Assembly: GCF_003626535.1 (NCBI RefSeq) | Contig: NZ_RBAL01000034.1 | Coordinates: 1-46,451, forward strand | Source: Streptomyces hoynatensis | Lineage (GTDB): Bacteria; Actinomycetota; Actinomycetes; Streptomycetales; Streptomycetaceae | DNA: 46,451 bases | Reading direction: 5' to 3' | Shown here: piece by piece, positions 12,899 to 23,025 of the stretch | Layout of the letters: every line of letters begins with the position of its first letter | How positions within the stretch are numbered: position 1 is the stretch's first letter | Program-made: the position numbers and the translations under genes | The notes under the pieces: generated by a model | What the model saw: the letters and a program-made list of their open reading frames with translations, nothing else | The model's database searches: none | What the model was told of the DNA's origin: nothing

Positions 12899-14698
12899 AT
12901 GGACCCCATGGAAAAGATTGCTCGCAGGGTGGAGGCCCTGCGGCGTGATGCCACTGAGCGCGATGAGCGGCACCAGCTTCTCTATGACGCTCGCGCACAG
13001 AAAATGGACCGAATAGCGCCCGGCACTATGCCGGACGCGTGGCCCAAGCCGATCGTGGCCAATGCAATCGACCTGGCGGCCCGGCAGCTGGCGGAGAATC
13101 TGGCGCCGCTGCCCTCCATCAACTGTGCCAACGGCACCTCCACTTCCGAGGCCGCGAAGCGGCGCGAGTCGAAGCGTACAAAGATCGCGTACAGCTACAT
13201 CATTGATAGCTGCTTCGAGACGAAGATGCCGACCGGCTGTGATTGGTATCTGAGCTACGGCTCAATGCCGATCGTCGTAGAGCCAGACTTCGAGGCCGGC
13301 GCCCCCCGCCTCCGCATTGACAATCCGATGAAGTCGTATCCGCAATTCAATTTGTCGGGCGATGTCATCAGCTACACGAAGGTGTGGCGAGAGCAGGCAT
13401 GGAAGCTGGCGGCGAAGTTTCCGCAGCACGCCGACACCATCATGGGGCGCGGCGACGCTGGCATGAATGTCAGCTCGGGCGCCATGGCCGAACTGGAAGT
13501 TGTCAAGTACTGGGACAAGGATCAGATCGTCCTCTACATGCCGGAGAGAAAGAATCTCGTTCTCTCCATGATGGAGAACTTCTTCGGTAAAGTCCCGGTC
13601 GCGATAGCGCAGAAGCCGAGTTGGGATGACCAGGAGCGCGGCCAATACGATGACGTGATCTGGCCCATGCTGGCCAGGAACCGCATGGCGATGCTGGGCT
13701 TGCAGGCGACGAACCAGACCGTTCGCGCTCCACTCGCCCTGCCGAGCGACGTGCAGAAGATCAGCTTCGGTGATGACGCCATCATCCGGACCGACAACCC
13801 GGACAAGATCCGCCGTGTCGGCACGGATATCCCAACTGCCGCTTGGCAGCAGGAAGCTTTGATTGCCGAGGAAGTCCAGCGGGGCACCAGAACCCCGGCT
13901 GCGGCTACTGGTGATATTGACGCCAGTATCATTACCGGCAAGGGCGTGGAGGCCCTTGCCGGTGGCTATGACATCCAGGTGCGAACCGGTCAGTTGATGA
14001 TCGGTCACGCGCTTTCGCGGGCCCTTGAATTGGCCTTCGAGATGGACGAGAAGTTCTGGCCGGGTGCGCAGAAGGACATCTCCGGCGTCATCAATGGAAC
14101 GCCCTTCGAGGAGACGTACACGCCCTCGAAGGACATCAAGGGTTCATACCGGGTGAGCGTGAGCTATGGCTTCGCCTCCGGTATGAACCCGAACCAGGCC
14201 CTCGTTTTCCTGCTCCAACTCCGGGGTGATCAGCTCGTTCCCCGGGACTTCGTTCAGCGTCAGCTTCCGATGGACGTGGACGTCCAGCAGCTTCAGGCGC
14301 AGGTCGATAAGGAGCAGACCACGGACGCCCTGAAGCAGGGCCTCTACGCCATGCTCGCGTCCATTGGCATCATGGCTCAGCAGGGTATGGACCCGACACA
14401 GCTTCTCCAGCAGGCGGCGAGCATTATCGAACTTCGGGACAAGCTCCCGATGCATGAGGCGATCCTCAAGGCTCTCGCCCCGAAGGAGCAGCCGCAGGAC
14501 GCGGCAACGACGGCCGCAGCCGAGGGCGGCACGCTGCCGGGGCAGAGCCCGCTCACGGGCGGTCCACAGAATGTGGCGCCAGGGCAGATGCAGATGGGTG
14601 CCGGCGGACAGCCGGACATGATGAGCCTGCTCGCCGGACTAACACAGAGAGGCGCGCCGGATCTTCGCGCCTCCGTTTCTAGGAGGGTTCCGGCATGA
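12899..14698 (+). CDS. Portal protein
   Basis: A 599-residue protein in the canonical place after terminase. Its size and composition (long helical segments, MPTGCDWYLSYGSMPIVVEPDF, TRTPAAATGDIDASIITGKGVEALAGG) fit podovirus-type portals, which form the dodecameric ring through which DNA enters. The C-terminal 100 residues are Gln/Gly/Met-rich and probably flexible. The ribosome site GGAGGCGCC sits before ATG 12899. A 7-bp dyad (ACTTCAA/TTGAAGT) lies in the 42-bp gap from the endolysin. Confidence 0.88.
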   Translation: MDPMEKIARRVEALRRDATERDERHQLLYDARAQKMDRIAPGTMPDAWPKPIVANAIDLAARQLAENLAPLPSINCANGTSTSEAAKRRESKRTKIAYSYIIDSCFETKMPTGCDWYLSYGSMPIVVEPDFEAGAPRLRIDNPMKSYPQFNLSGDVISYTKVWREQAWKLAAKFPQHADTIMGRGDAGMNVSSGAMAELEVVKYWDKDQIVLYMPERKNLVLSMMENFFGKVPVAIAQKPSWDDQERGQYDDVIWPMLARNRMAMLGLQATNQTVRAPLALPSDVQKISFGDDAIIRTDNPDKIRRVGTDIPTAAWQQEALIAEEVQRGTRTPAAATGDIDASIITGKGVEALAGGYDIQVRTGQLMIGHALSRALELAFEMDEKFWPGAQKDISGVINGTPFEETYTPSKDIKGSYRVSVSYGFASGMNPNQALVFLLQLRGDQLVPRDFVQRQLPMDVDVQQLQAQVDKEQTTDALKQGLYAMLASIGIMAQQGMDPTQLLQQAASIIELRDKLPMHEAILKALAPKEQPQDAATTAAAEGGTLPGQSPLTGGPQNVAPGQMQMGAGGQPDMMSLLAGLTQRGAPDLRASVSRRVPA

Positions 14699-14913
14699 CA
14701 TGCCGAAGCTGTGGCCGGGCGCCGGAACGCGGCGTCGAGACCCATTACATAGGTTGCAAGCGAGCGAAGAAGGCTCCCGAGCCGGAATCCCCGGCGACGG
14801 AGCCGGGGGCCGAGCAGTGCGCCCGTGAGGGCTGCATGAATCCCCGGCTACTCAGCAAGGGCCCCCGGGCCGCGAAGTATTGCGAAGAGCACAAGACCCG
14901 AAAGGGAAAGTAA
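14695..14913 (+). CDS. Small zinc-finger-like protein, 72 residues
   Basis: Cys pairs CRSCG at the start and C...EHK near the end, with CAREGC between, suggest two zinc knuckles. It begins ATGA on the portal stop and its TAA overlaps the next ATG. Similar short Cys-rich proteins are common between portal and capsid genes in actinophages; function unknown. Confidence 0.75.
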   Translation: MTCRSCGRAPERGVETHYIGCKRAKKAPEPESPATEPGAEQCAREGCMNPRLLSKGPRAAKYCEEHKTRKGK

Positions 14914-15122
14914 TGGCTGACATGAGCGACGGTTTCCATTCGGCCGCCAGGCCGCAGGAGTCCCTTCAGGGTGACATGGGTCCGATTCACACCCAGATGC
15001 CCGCGACTTCGGAGTCGATGACCAACCCCCGCAGCGCGGCGCCTGACAACGTGGATGGGAGCTGGACGGGCTTCCTCGCCCCTCACCCCACCGTCCCGGC
15101 GAACTCCAACCCGGTTCACTAA
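14913..15122 (+). CDS. Hypothetical protein, 69 residues
   Basis: A Pro/Ser/Asn-rich, probably unfolded peptide (MPATSESMTNPRSAAPDN, WTGFLAPHPTVPANS). It starts at ATG 14913 on the TAATG overlap. In the structural operon, so possibly a minor capsid decoration or assembly peptide; no family recognised. Confidence 0.65.
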   Translation: MADMSDGFHSAARPQESLQGDMGPIHTQMPATSESMTNPRSAAPDNVDGSWTGFLAPHPTVPANSNPVH

Positions 15123-15125
15123 TCC

Positions 15126-15602
15126 GTGACGACGCCAGCAAGCGGCCGGGGCGGCTACCGCCAGCCCGCACAGGGAGCACCTGTCAGCGGGCCGGGCCCG
15201 CTTGCCCGGCGTACCGATGGCCCGCAGGGCGGGGGCCAGCCGGTTCGGGTGCCGACCGGCGGGAGCTACGGGGAAGGGGCCGAGCTGCGGGACCTCCAGC
15301 AGGCGGCGCCCCTTAGCGCCTCCGAGGGCGGCGGCGCCGGGGCGGGGGTGGACCTCTCGCAGCGCGTTGCGTTCGGTGCACCCAGCACCCAGCCGGGGAC
15401 CCCGGTTACAGCCGGCGCCGCAGCCGGAGCCGGGCCGGGCCCGGAGGCCCTGGGGCTGACCCAGCAGCCAGACGCGGACATGCAGCAGCTCATTGCTTAC
15501 CTGCCCGCCCTGGAGCGTATGGCCAACGCGCCCGGGGCCAGCCGGGCGAGCAGGAACCTCGTGCGCTACATCAAGAGCCGCATTCCGCCGGGGAGGGGTT
15601 AA
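15126..15602 (+). CDS. Gly/Ala/Pro-rich hypothetical virion-operon protein
   Basis: A 158-residue protein. The first 100 residues are low-complexity (GGGAGAGVDL, AGAAAGAGPGPEALG) and the last 50 helical (DADMQQLIAYLPALERMAN, ASRNLVRYIKSRIP). GTG start at 15126, 3 nt after the previous stop. Disordered-plus-helix architecture suits an assembly or DNA-contact protein; family unknown. Confidence 0.65.
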   Translation: MTTPASGRGGYRQPAQGAPVSGPGPLARRTDGPQGGGQPVRVPTGGSYGEGAELRDLQQAAPLSASEGGGAGAGVDLSQRVAFGAPSTQPGTPVTAGAAAGAGPGPEALGLTQQPDADMQQLIAYLPALERMANAPGASRASRNLVRYIKSRIPPGRG

Positions 15603-15781
15603 TGGAGACTTGGTTCGCCGACATGGGTAACTATTTCGCGGCCTACCCGGACGCCCCGGCACTGGCCGTGGATATGGCCCTCCACGGGCCTCCGCAGGGC
15701 GGTTACGCCCTGGCGCACGCAATGGTGCGTACCTCGGACGTGATAGACCTCTATCCCCCGGATGGCCCGACCTATGGGTAA
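15602..15781 (+). CDS. Hypothetical protein, 59 residues
   Basis: TWFADMGNYFAAYPDAPALAV, GGYALAHAMVRTSDVIDLYP: a compact, aromatic-rich peptide starting on a TAATG overlap at 15602. It overlaps the next gene start by up to 20 bp. No family recognised. Confidence 0.65.
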   Translation: METWFADMGNYFAAYPDAPALAVDMALHGPPQGGYALAHAMVRTSDVIDLYPPDGPTYG

Positions 15782-18700
15782 TTGGTTCGGTGACCTCATT
15801 GATGATGCCGGACACGCTATCAGTGAGGTCTATCACTCGACACCCCTCCCGGGGCTGTTTGATATCAACCCGCTAGACAACCGGAGTTCCACTCCGGAGG
15901 GCCCCGGGGCGGCTCAGGTGGCGGCTGCCAGGCACACCGTCACCCACGCACTTACGCAAGGCGTTGAGCGCTTCAACCAGGCTTATGAGTACGTCTATGG
16001 GAATGCCATCTCGCAGCCCATTTCCACGGCCGTTTTGATGTCTCAGCGTCCTGGAGACATCCTCTCCCCCTCCGAGTGGTCTCGGACCTGGACGGCAGCG
16101 AACTACATCTCCCCCGGCCAGGCGGTGATGCTTCCGTATGCCGGAGAGAACGTCGGTGTCCAGCTGCTTGGCGCCAGCCAGACTTTTACCCCTGGCGCCA
16201 ACATCCTGCTGAATCACCTCCTGGGCGATCCGGATGCCGCCGATAAGGCGGTCGGTTCTTCCCTGGTTCACTATGTACCCCCTGGGATCGAGAACGCGGT
16301 TCCCGGCTGGGAGGACATGGGTTTTGACGAGCAGCAGCGCATTCTTGCCGACATGGGGATGCCCGTCGATCCCCGCGGCGGCAACGCGTACATCGCTCAG
16401 CTTCGCTCTCGCTCCCTGAACTACCGCCTCCTTAGCGGCGGTTTTGACTTTGCCGTCCGCTGGTATGCGGACCCGATCACCCATGGCCTTCGCGGGGCTG
16501 GTGCCGCCCGGAGGGCGATGACCACGGCAGCCCGCCCGTCAGGCGGCTGGACGCAGGGCCAGATCGCCGACCTGATCAACAACAGCCGCACCCAGCAACT
16601 CATCAATTTTCTCAACGAGAACCGGGGCAACCCGGCCCTGATCTCCAACACGGACATGGCGATCAGGTCGGGAATGGGTCCCCGCCTCGGCGCTATCAAT
16701 GAGGTGCTGCGGAATGCGGACGAGGTTCAGGAATTCATTCGCGTAGGCATGGGAGACGTAGCCGCTCAGGAGCGGCTAGCGCAATCCAACGCCTTGGCCA
16801 GGCAGCGTCTTGACGCTTATCGCTCTCGGCTCTCCTTGCAGGAGAGCTACCTGGCTCAGACCACCGTTCGCGGTCCTCGCGCCGAGCAAATGCGCGCCCT
16901 GGCGATGCAGGAGCGCCAGCGGATTCAGGAGGCCATCAACGCCGATGAGGCGCTGGTGAACCGACACAACCAGATTCTTGAACATGCTGACGAGATAGAT
17001 CGGCTGTACTACGGCCGAGGACAGTACCGGCGTGCCCGCCGCCGCACGGCGGCTCAGGCGGATTACACGGCTGGCCCAGCTCGGGGCCGCCGCGCCGAGC
17101 GTGTAGGCCCCGCCGGCGACGGTACGGGGATTGTCAAAACCCGAATGTGGGGGCTGGGCGACGCCTTCGCGATGCCCGTCACCATGGTGAGGATGGTGAA
17201 GAATGCCCACCCACGGGGTTTCATGGAGCTGGACAACGGGAGCGCGTTCAGCGCCGAGAACATTTCAGAACTGCGAGCACAGCTCGCCCGCATACCCGGG
17301 CTGAATCCGGCCCAGCGTCAGGAGCGACTGAACCAATATCTCGCTACGCAGTCTGAGGGTGAACGCCTCGCCTTCCTGGAGACCATGGGCGCTGACGCCA
17401 TGGCCCGGATCGCCCGAAAGCACGGCCTTGACCCCAAGGCCGGTATTGAGATTTGGGAGCGGAACCGGACGACCCGCGAGGGCCTGAGGGCGAACATTGA
17501 GCAGCAGTACAGCGCCGCCCGGATGAGCCGGGACGGCCGACCCGCTATCCGCGTTGACGCATTCGAGGGTGACCACGGGGTGACCATTCACCCGAACTCC
17601 GTGAGCCGCCTGATCAATAATCACGTCCTGGACGATCTGGCCGAGTTCGACAGGGTGATTCGGCGGAATGCCGGTAGTTTCCAGGCCCTCAGGCGCAGCC
17701 TTGGGGCTGGGCAGGACTGGATTACTGCGGCCGGAGATCAGATCAACCAGCTCTGGAAATTCTCTACGCTGTTCCGTATCGGCTTCATCCCTAGGACTTT
17801 CGGGGATGAGATCGGCTCACAAATGGCCGCCCTTGGCGCGGCCACCATGCTGATGCGGGCCGGATACGGCGTGAACAACTTGGTCACCAACCTCGTGCAC
17901 CGGACCACGAGGGGCATGGACCATGCGGTTCGACTGACGAGCCAGCAGGCTGTTGACTATGCGGAGGGATATCTCCGCGAGATCACTCCTCAGATCAGGC
18001 GCCTGAGGGGCGCTCAGGCTGCCCAGACCGCCGGGGCGGAACGGTCGCTCGCCCGGGCGACGCGACTGCGGGACGCGGCCCGTGAGCGCCTGGAGGCGCT
18101 GCCTGCGGATGCGCCCGAGGCGCGTCGAGCTGCACACGCGACCTTTCTGGAGCGCCGGGAGGCGCAGCTTCGCGCTGCCCAGGCGCGCACCTCCGTCCCC
18201 GCCCCCTACAGGGCGGACCGCCTGGAGGAGCTGGAGGCCATGGCAGCCGAGCTGACGGCGCGCCGTGACGAGGCCCTGGCCCGTATAGCTGCCGTAGAGC
18301 AGCGCCAGCAGCGCGCTTTTCAGGGCAGCAGACCGGTAACCATTGGGGGGCAGCAGTTCCCTGCCGCGCTCGCCGGCTCACAGCGGGCCGAGTATTACGC
18401 CAAAATCACGTCCGGCACCGAGGCGTACGACCAGCTCCTGGCGACCAACCGGCAGTTGATTCACAACAATTTGCTGCGGTCTTTCGATAACGGCGGGCGG
18501 CCGATCGACGCCGTTGCCGACGAGGGCCGCCACGCCACCGCGTGGGCCAGGGCCATCAATGCCCAGCTTGCAGGAGATGACCTGTTTCGGCGGATGATCG
18601 CCGGGGCGACGGACGATGAGGCGATTCGCTGGCTTCGTAGCGCCCCTGAGGGGCGCGCCTACTGGAAGCGCCTGGGCGTGGAGTCCATGTCCACACCCAG

Positions 18701-20780
18701 CGATTTGGTTGCCCGTGCGCGGGCTGAGATTGACGACTATCTCCCCCTCCCGGAGATTCGTCAGCAGGCGCTCACCCCGGAGGGGGTGACGCCCGAATTC
18801 CTCAGAGAGGCCGTGCCCGTCACGGCACGGCCTCAGGTCCATGAGGGCCTGATTGGCACTCGCGGAATTGATCAGATGCGGGGTGTCAACCGCATCATGA
18901 GGAACTGGTATCACTTCGCCAGCTCCCTGCCCGCCCGGACCTTTTCCCGGCACCCGCTCTTCAACCAGCTTTATGAGGGCCACCTGAAGACTGTGGTATC
19001 TCAGCGCACCGCACAGGGCGCCGTTCCGCGCACTGTCGAAGAGGTCGAGCGGGCGGCGGAGGTCGCTCGACGGCTTGCGCATAGGGATATGAAGAAGCTG
19101 GTCTTCGACATCTCCCACAGGTCGGACGCTGCTGCGGCCCTGCGTTTCATATCGCCGTTCTTCTCGGCAACGACCGAGAGTTTCCAGCGCTGGGGCAGGC
19201 TCATCGCTGACAAGCCGGAGATCCTGGGCTACGCCCAAAAATTCTTCAACGCGCCGGCCTACATCGGCCACCTTCAGACCTCTGAGGGTTATGCAATTTT
19301 CCCGGACGGGACGTACATCGATCCCGTCACCGGACAGCGGAAACTTGCGCCGAAGGATGATCGCTGGATTGTCGGCCGAATGCCTGAGTGGCTGATTGAC
19401 ACTCCCCTTGGCACTGCCCTCGGAGTTGAGCGCAGCAGCGGCAACTTCTCGCTGAGCCAGAACTCAATCAACCTTGTCACGCAGGGAGATCCCTGGTTCA
19501 ATCCGGGCTTCGGGCCCATTGTGCAGATCCCGGTTGGTGAGTACGTCAAGGACAAGCCGACTCAAGCCGAACTGGCACAGCACCTTGGCATCCTCCCCTT
19601 CGGGGCCCCCAGCGGTGGCAGCATCGTTGAGCGGGCGGCGCAGTCGGCCGCCCCCTCCACCATCCGGAATTTCCTCACCGCGTTCGATACCAGCGATTAC
19701 CGGTATCAACAGGTCAAGATGCAGATCACCCAGCGGGCCATCTTCCTGCACGAGACGCAGGGCATCCCGATGCCCAGTGCCCAGGAGATCGCAGACCAGA
19801 CCCGCGAGTATTGGTTCTTCCGGGCTGCCAGTTCATTCATTCAGCCTGCTGCCACGCAGCAGCGCGACGCCTTCGAGTTCTATCGCCAGCAGTACCGCAA
19901 CCTCCAGCGGGAAAACCCGGAGACCGCCGACGTAGAATTCCTGGACCGCTTCGGCGATGACTACTTCATCTTCGCTCAGAGCATGAGCAAGAACGAGGCC
20001 GGCATCCAGGCGACGAACGAGGCGTACCGCCTCAGTCAGCAGTATGAGGATGTGCTCCAGGAGTTCCCCGAGCTGGGCTCCCTCATCATCGGCCCGGAGG
20101 GCAAGGGACCTTTCTCGCCGGCCGTCTACACCTACCAACTGAATCACCCGCTAGAGCCGGGTGATCCGGAGGCGCAGAGGCGCCGTCTCTCGGCGCGGGA
20201 AATGCTGGAGGAGAACAATAGGCGCCGGGGCTGGGCCCAGTACACGAGTATTGTGAACGGGCTTAACGCTCAAGCGGTTCAGCGTGGTCTCAATAGCATT
20301 CACGACGCCGGCGCCGAGGACCTGGAGGAACGACGCCAGAAGCTCGTGTACCTGCTCGGTTCGCCTCAAGTGGATTTCGGGAATGGGCTCGTGGACAACC
20401 CGTACTACAACGAGCAGTGGAGTACGGATTGGTACTCTTTCGACGCCATGAAGTACGACCGCCTGATTCCTCAGCTTGACCGGGTGTCCAGAGAGGTCCT
20501 GGAGCGCGACCCCGGCCGCTCGGATATGCAGGCTTTGCGAGTGTACCTGCAAGGTCGCCAGACGATTCAAGAAGAGCTTTCAGCTCGGGAATTTACTACT
20601 CTTGGGGCTCAAGCCAATAGAGATCTCCGGGCCCGGTGGGGCTCCTTCGTGGGGCAGCTCACGGAGGCCAGCACCGATTTCGGCGACTTGTGGTCTCGCT
20701 ACCTGTCTCGGGATTTGGGTGTGGACGTGACCGAAGAGGACGCCTACCGGGCGACACAGGCACAAGAGGAGGCGGCCTGA
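15762..20780 (+). CDS. Giant internal virion protein, 1672 residues
   Basis: By far the largest gene (5 kb). The N-terminus (WFGDLIDDAGHAISEVYHS) may be amphipathic. The middle is helical. About residues 740-860 form a coiled coil rich in Ala/Arg/Glu. The C-terminal half (SPFFSATTESFQRWGRL, WIVGRMPEWLIDTPLG) resembles proteins that podoviruses carry inside the capsid and eject with DNA. I see no lysozyme or transglycosylase active site. Start is ATG 15762 or, 4 codons later, ATG 15774; neither has a good SD, so it may depend on upstream translation. Confidence 0.85.
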   Translation: MARPMGNWFGDLIDDAGHAISEVYHSTPLPGLFDINPLDNRSSTPEGPGAAQVAAARHTVTHALTQGVERFNQAYEYVYGNAISQPISTAVLMSQRPGDILSPSEWSRTWTAANYISPGQAVMLPYAGENVGVQLLGASQTFTPGANILLNHLLGDPDAADKAVGSSLVHYVPPGIENAVPGWEDMGFDEQQRILADMGMPVDPRGGNAYIAQLRSRSLNYRLLSGGFDFAVRWYADPITHGLRGAGAARRAMTTAARPSGGWTQGQIADLINNSRTQQLINFLNENRGNPALISNTDMAIRSGMGPRLGAINEVLRNADEVQEFIRVGMGDVAAQERLAQSNALARQRLDAYRSRLSLQESYLAQTTVRGPRAEQMRALAMQERQRIQEAINADEALVNRHNQILEHADEIDRLYYGRGQYRRARRRTAAQADYTAGPARGRRAERVGPAGDGTGIVKTRMWGLGDAFAMPVTMVRMVKNAHPRGFMELDNGSAFSAENISELRAQLARIPGLNPAQRQERLNQYLATQSEGERLAFLETMGADAMARIARKHGLDPKAGIEIWERNRTTREGLRANIEQQYSAARMSRDGRPAIRVDAFEGDHGVTIHPNSVSRLINNHVLDDLAEFDRVIRRNAGSFQALRRSLGAGQDWITAAGDQINQLWKFSTLFRIGFIPRTFGDEIGSQMAALGAATMLMRAGYGVNNLVTNLVHRTTRGMDHAVRLTSQQAVDYAEGYLREITPQIRRLRGAQAAQTAGAERSLARATRLRDAARERLEALPADAPEARRAAHATFLERREAQLRAAQARTSVPAPYRADRLEELEAMAAELTARRDEALARIAAVEQRQQRAFQGSRPVTIGGQQFPAALAGSQRAEYYAKITSGTEAYDQLLATNRQLIHNNLLRSFDNGGRPIDAVADEGRHATAWARAINAQLAGDDLFRRMIAGATDDEAIRWLRSAPEGRAYWKRLGVESMSTPSDLVARARAEIDDYLPLPEIRQQALTPEGVTPEFLREAVPVTARPQVHEGLIGTRGIDQMRGVNRIMRNWYHFASSLPARTFSRHPLFNQLYEGHLKTVVSQRTAQGAVPRTVEEVERAAEVARRLAHRDMKKLVFDISHRSDAAAALRFISPFFSATTESFQRWGRLIADKPEILGYAQKFFNAPAYIGHLQTSEGYAIFPDGTYIDPVTGQRKLAPKDDRWIVGRMPEWLIDTPLGTALGVERSSGNFSLSQNSINLVTQGDPWFNPGFGPIVQIPVGEYVKDKPTQAELAQHLGILPFGAPSGGSIVERAAQSAAPSTIRNFLTAFDTSDYRYQQVKMQITQRAIFLHETQGIPMPSAQEIADQTREYWFFRAASSFIQPAATQQRDAFEFYRQQYRNLQRENPETADVEFLDRFGDDYFIFAQSMSKNEAGIQATNEAYRLSQQYEDVLQEFPELGSLIIGPEGKGPFSPAVYTYQLNHPLEPGDPEAQRRRLSAREMLEENNRRRGWAQYTSIVNGLNAQAVQRGLNSIHDAGAEDLEERRQKLVYLLGSPQVDFGNGLVDNPYYNEQWSTDWYSFDAMKYDRLIPQLDRVSREVLERDPGRSDMQALRVYLQGRQTIQEELSAREFTTLGAQANRDLRARWGSFVGQLTEASTDFGDLWSRYLSRDLGVDVTEEDAYRATQAQEEAA

Positions 20781-21715
20781 TGGCGTTGCGCGGCGAATCT
20801 GGAGGCAATGACGAGCCAGGCGGTATTGGGAGCGCGCTGGACAGTGTTCAGTTGCCCTCGGCGGGGCAAGCGGGGGAAGCGCAGAGCCAGTACCCGGGCC
20901 TTGTCTACCTCGGGATGACTCCCGGTGTTCAGCAGTCGGAGAATCGCCGCAGGGAACTGATCTCCCAGGGAATCCCCCCGGCGCGGGGGAACGTGGGGCG
21001 TGTCCCTCGCTATGTCTCCGGCGAGGAGGCCCTTCAGGAGTACTACAACTGGGCCCCCCGAAGGCGAGAGGATTTCATCGCTCAGGCCAAGGTCGCCGGC
21101 CTCATCCCTAGCGAGGGTGGGGAGATAGAGGGTGCCCGCCTCTGGCGGACGCTGGTCGAGGAGGCTAGCTATTACAACCCGTACGGGACCACTGAGCGCA
21201 AGCGTGTCTCCCCCTGGGACATCCTGACCTCTTATGTTCGCCAGTCCGGAACCTCCGCTTCCGGCTGGCGCAGGGACCCGAGCAACCCGAACTTTGAGGT
21301 CAACATGGTGACCGGCGAACGCCGGTACGTTGGGCCGAGATTCACCACGCAAACTGACACGGCAATCAATTACACGGACCCGGCAACGGCGAAGGCCATC
21401 GCCACCGCTGTGTTCCAGCAGATGATGGGCCGGGACCCCGGGGAGGGTGAGCTTGACGCCTGGGCAAATGCCTTGCACGAGGCGGAGTCGCAGGCTCCCG
21501 TTACCCGGACTACCACGTCTGAGCATGACCCGGTGACGGGCGAGATCATCGGCACCAGCTCCACCAGCTCCGGCGGCCTCGACGCCGCCGGGCGGCAGTA
21601 CATCGCCGAGGAGCGTGTCAAGGACACGCAGGAGTACGCGGACGTGCAGGCGGCGACGACCTACGCCAACGCCTTCGAGTCGGCAGTATTCGGCAGCCCG
21701 AACCTGGGGGCGTAA
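20780..21715 (+). CDS. Putative internal virion protein, 311 residues
   Basis: The N-terminal region is disordered, then come helical segments (ALQEYYNWAPRRREDFIAQA, WRTLVEEASYYNPYG) and a Thr/Ser-rich part (TSEHDPVTGEIIGTSSTSSGG) before a C-terminal helix. ATG 20780 overlaps the upstream stop (TGATG) with AAGAGGAGG ahead. It lies between the giant protein and the NlpC/P60 enzyme, suggesting an ejected core protein. Confidence 0.75.
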   Translation: MALRGESGGNDEPGGIGSALDSVQLPSAGQAGEAQSQYPGLVYLGMTPGVQQSENRRRELISQGIPPARGNVGRVPRYVSGEEALQEYYNWAPRRREDFIAQAKVAGLIPSEGGEIEGARLWRTLVEEASYYNPYGTTERKRVSPWDILTSYVRQSGTSASGWRRDPSNPNFEVNMVTGERRYVGPRFTTQTDTAINYTDPATAKAIATAVFQQMMGRDPGEGELDAWANALHEAESQAPVTRTTTSEHDPVTGEIIGTSSTSSGGLDAAGRQYIAEERVKDTQEYADVQAATTYANAFESAVFGSPNLGA

Positions 21716-23025
21716 TGGCTGTCAACGGAGATGATGTAGTCAAGGTGGCTCGTACCGCGCTGGGCGTGAAATACGTCTGGGGCGGCAATAGCCTCACGAG
21801 CGGAATTGACTGCTCCGGTCTCGTGCAGCAGACCTATGCCCGGCTGGGAATCAACCTTCCCCGGGTCACTTATGAGCAGATCAATGTTGGAGCAAGCGTC
21901 TCGATTGGCAAGCTCCAGGCCGGCGATCTGGTCTTTTTCGACACGGACAAGAGCACCAGGGGTCCTGACCACGTAGGCATTTACATTGGTGGCGGGAAAT
22001 TCATTCACGCCCCCCGAACGGGGGATGTAGTCAAGATTTCCAGCCTCGGGGATTCCTACTACGCAAACCGCTTCATGGCAGGACGCCGGATTTCCGGCGT
22101 AGCTGCTGGCACGGGCCGGGCCGCTGGCACTACTTCCGTTCAGCAGACGCACGAGCAGCGTGCGACCGCTGTCGAGCTGGCGGAGCGCTACGGCATGTCG
22201 TATGCCTTCTTTGATTCTCAGCCCGAGCTGAAGGTCCTCCTGAAGAAGGCGACGAAGGACCAGTGGACACCCACTCGCTTTCAGGGCGAGCTGAAGAACA
22301 CCAAGTGGTGGCGACAGAATTCGGAGAGCGCCCGGGAGGCGCAGGTTCTCGCACGGACGGACCCGGCTACTTACAACGCCCAGATCTCCGCCCAGAGGGC
22401 GGCCATTCAGCAGATAGCCGTGCAGATGGGGGCTATTCTCTCTGACAAAGTTCTCGACAAGGCGGCTCGGGATAGCGTCACCTTCAAATGGAATGACGCG
22501 ATGATCCAGAATTTCCTTGGCCGGTACGTGGACTTCCAGGAGAACCGCACCCTCGGCGGCCAGGCAGGCTCGGCCGCCCAGCAGATAACCAACCTGGCCT
22601 ACAACCTGGGAATCCAGGTCAGCGACCAGACGGTCAAGAACTACGCGCAATACGTCGTGCGCGGTGTGGCCACCATGGATGAGGTGCAATCCCAGCTAAG
22701 GGCTCAGGCTGCCGGAACCTATCCCGGATTCGAGGAACAGATCATGGGCGGCGATTCCATCCGGGATATCGCCCAGCCCTACATTCAGGCTGCCGCCAGC
22801 GAATTGGATATGGCGGATACGGACCTGGACGTGTTCACGCCCCTGATCCGCAATGCGATGAATCGCCAGGACAGGCAAGGGAATCCGGCCCCGATGACGC
22901 TCTCCGATTTTCAGCGGAGCCTTCGGGATGACCCCCGCTGGGGTCAGACGGACACCGTCCGGGACAACGCCCTGTCCGTCGGCCGACAGGTACTCCAGGC
23001 AATGGGGTTGGTGGGGAATGGCTAA
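21715..23025 (+). CDS. Virion NlpC/P60 peptidoglycan endopeptidase
   Basis: 436 residues. Residues 1-125 form an NlpC/P60 cysteine peptidase, with catalytic C33 (IDCSG), H86 (DHVGIYIG) and H98 (FIHAP). These enzymes cut D-Glu-meso-DAP type stem-peptide bonds and here would open the wall during DNA entry. Residues about 145-436 form a second helical module homologous to the next protein (LKNTKWWR, IQNFLGRYVDFQ, DLDVFTPL). TAATG overlap with the upstream gene. The second module probably anchors the peptidase in the core. Confidence 0.92.
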   Translation: MAVNGDDVVKVARTALGVKYVWGGNSLTSGIDCSGLVQQTYARLGINLPRVTYEQINVGASVSIGKLQAGDLVFFDTDKSTRGPDHVGIYIGGGKFIHAPRTGDVVKISSLGDSYYANRFMAGRRISGVAAGTGRAAGTTSVQQTHEQRATAVELAERYGMSYAFFDSQPELKVLLKKATKDQWTPTRFQGELKNTKWWRQNSESAREAQVLARTDPATYNAQISAQRAAIQQIAVQMGAILSDKVLDKAARDSVTFKWNDAMIQNFLGRYVDFQENRTLGGQAGSAAQQITNLAYNLGIQVSDQTVKNYAQYVVRGVATMDEVQSQLRAQAAGTYPGFEEQIMGGDSIRDIAQPYIQAAASELDMADTDLDVFTPLIRNAMNRQDRQGNPAPMTLSDFQRSLRDDPRWGQTDTVRDNALSVGRQVLQAMGLVGNG

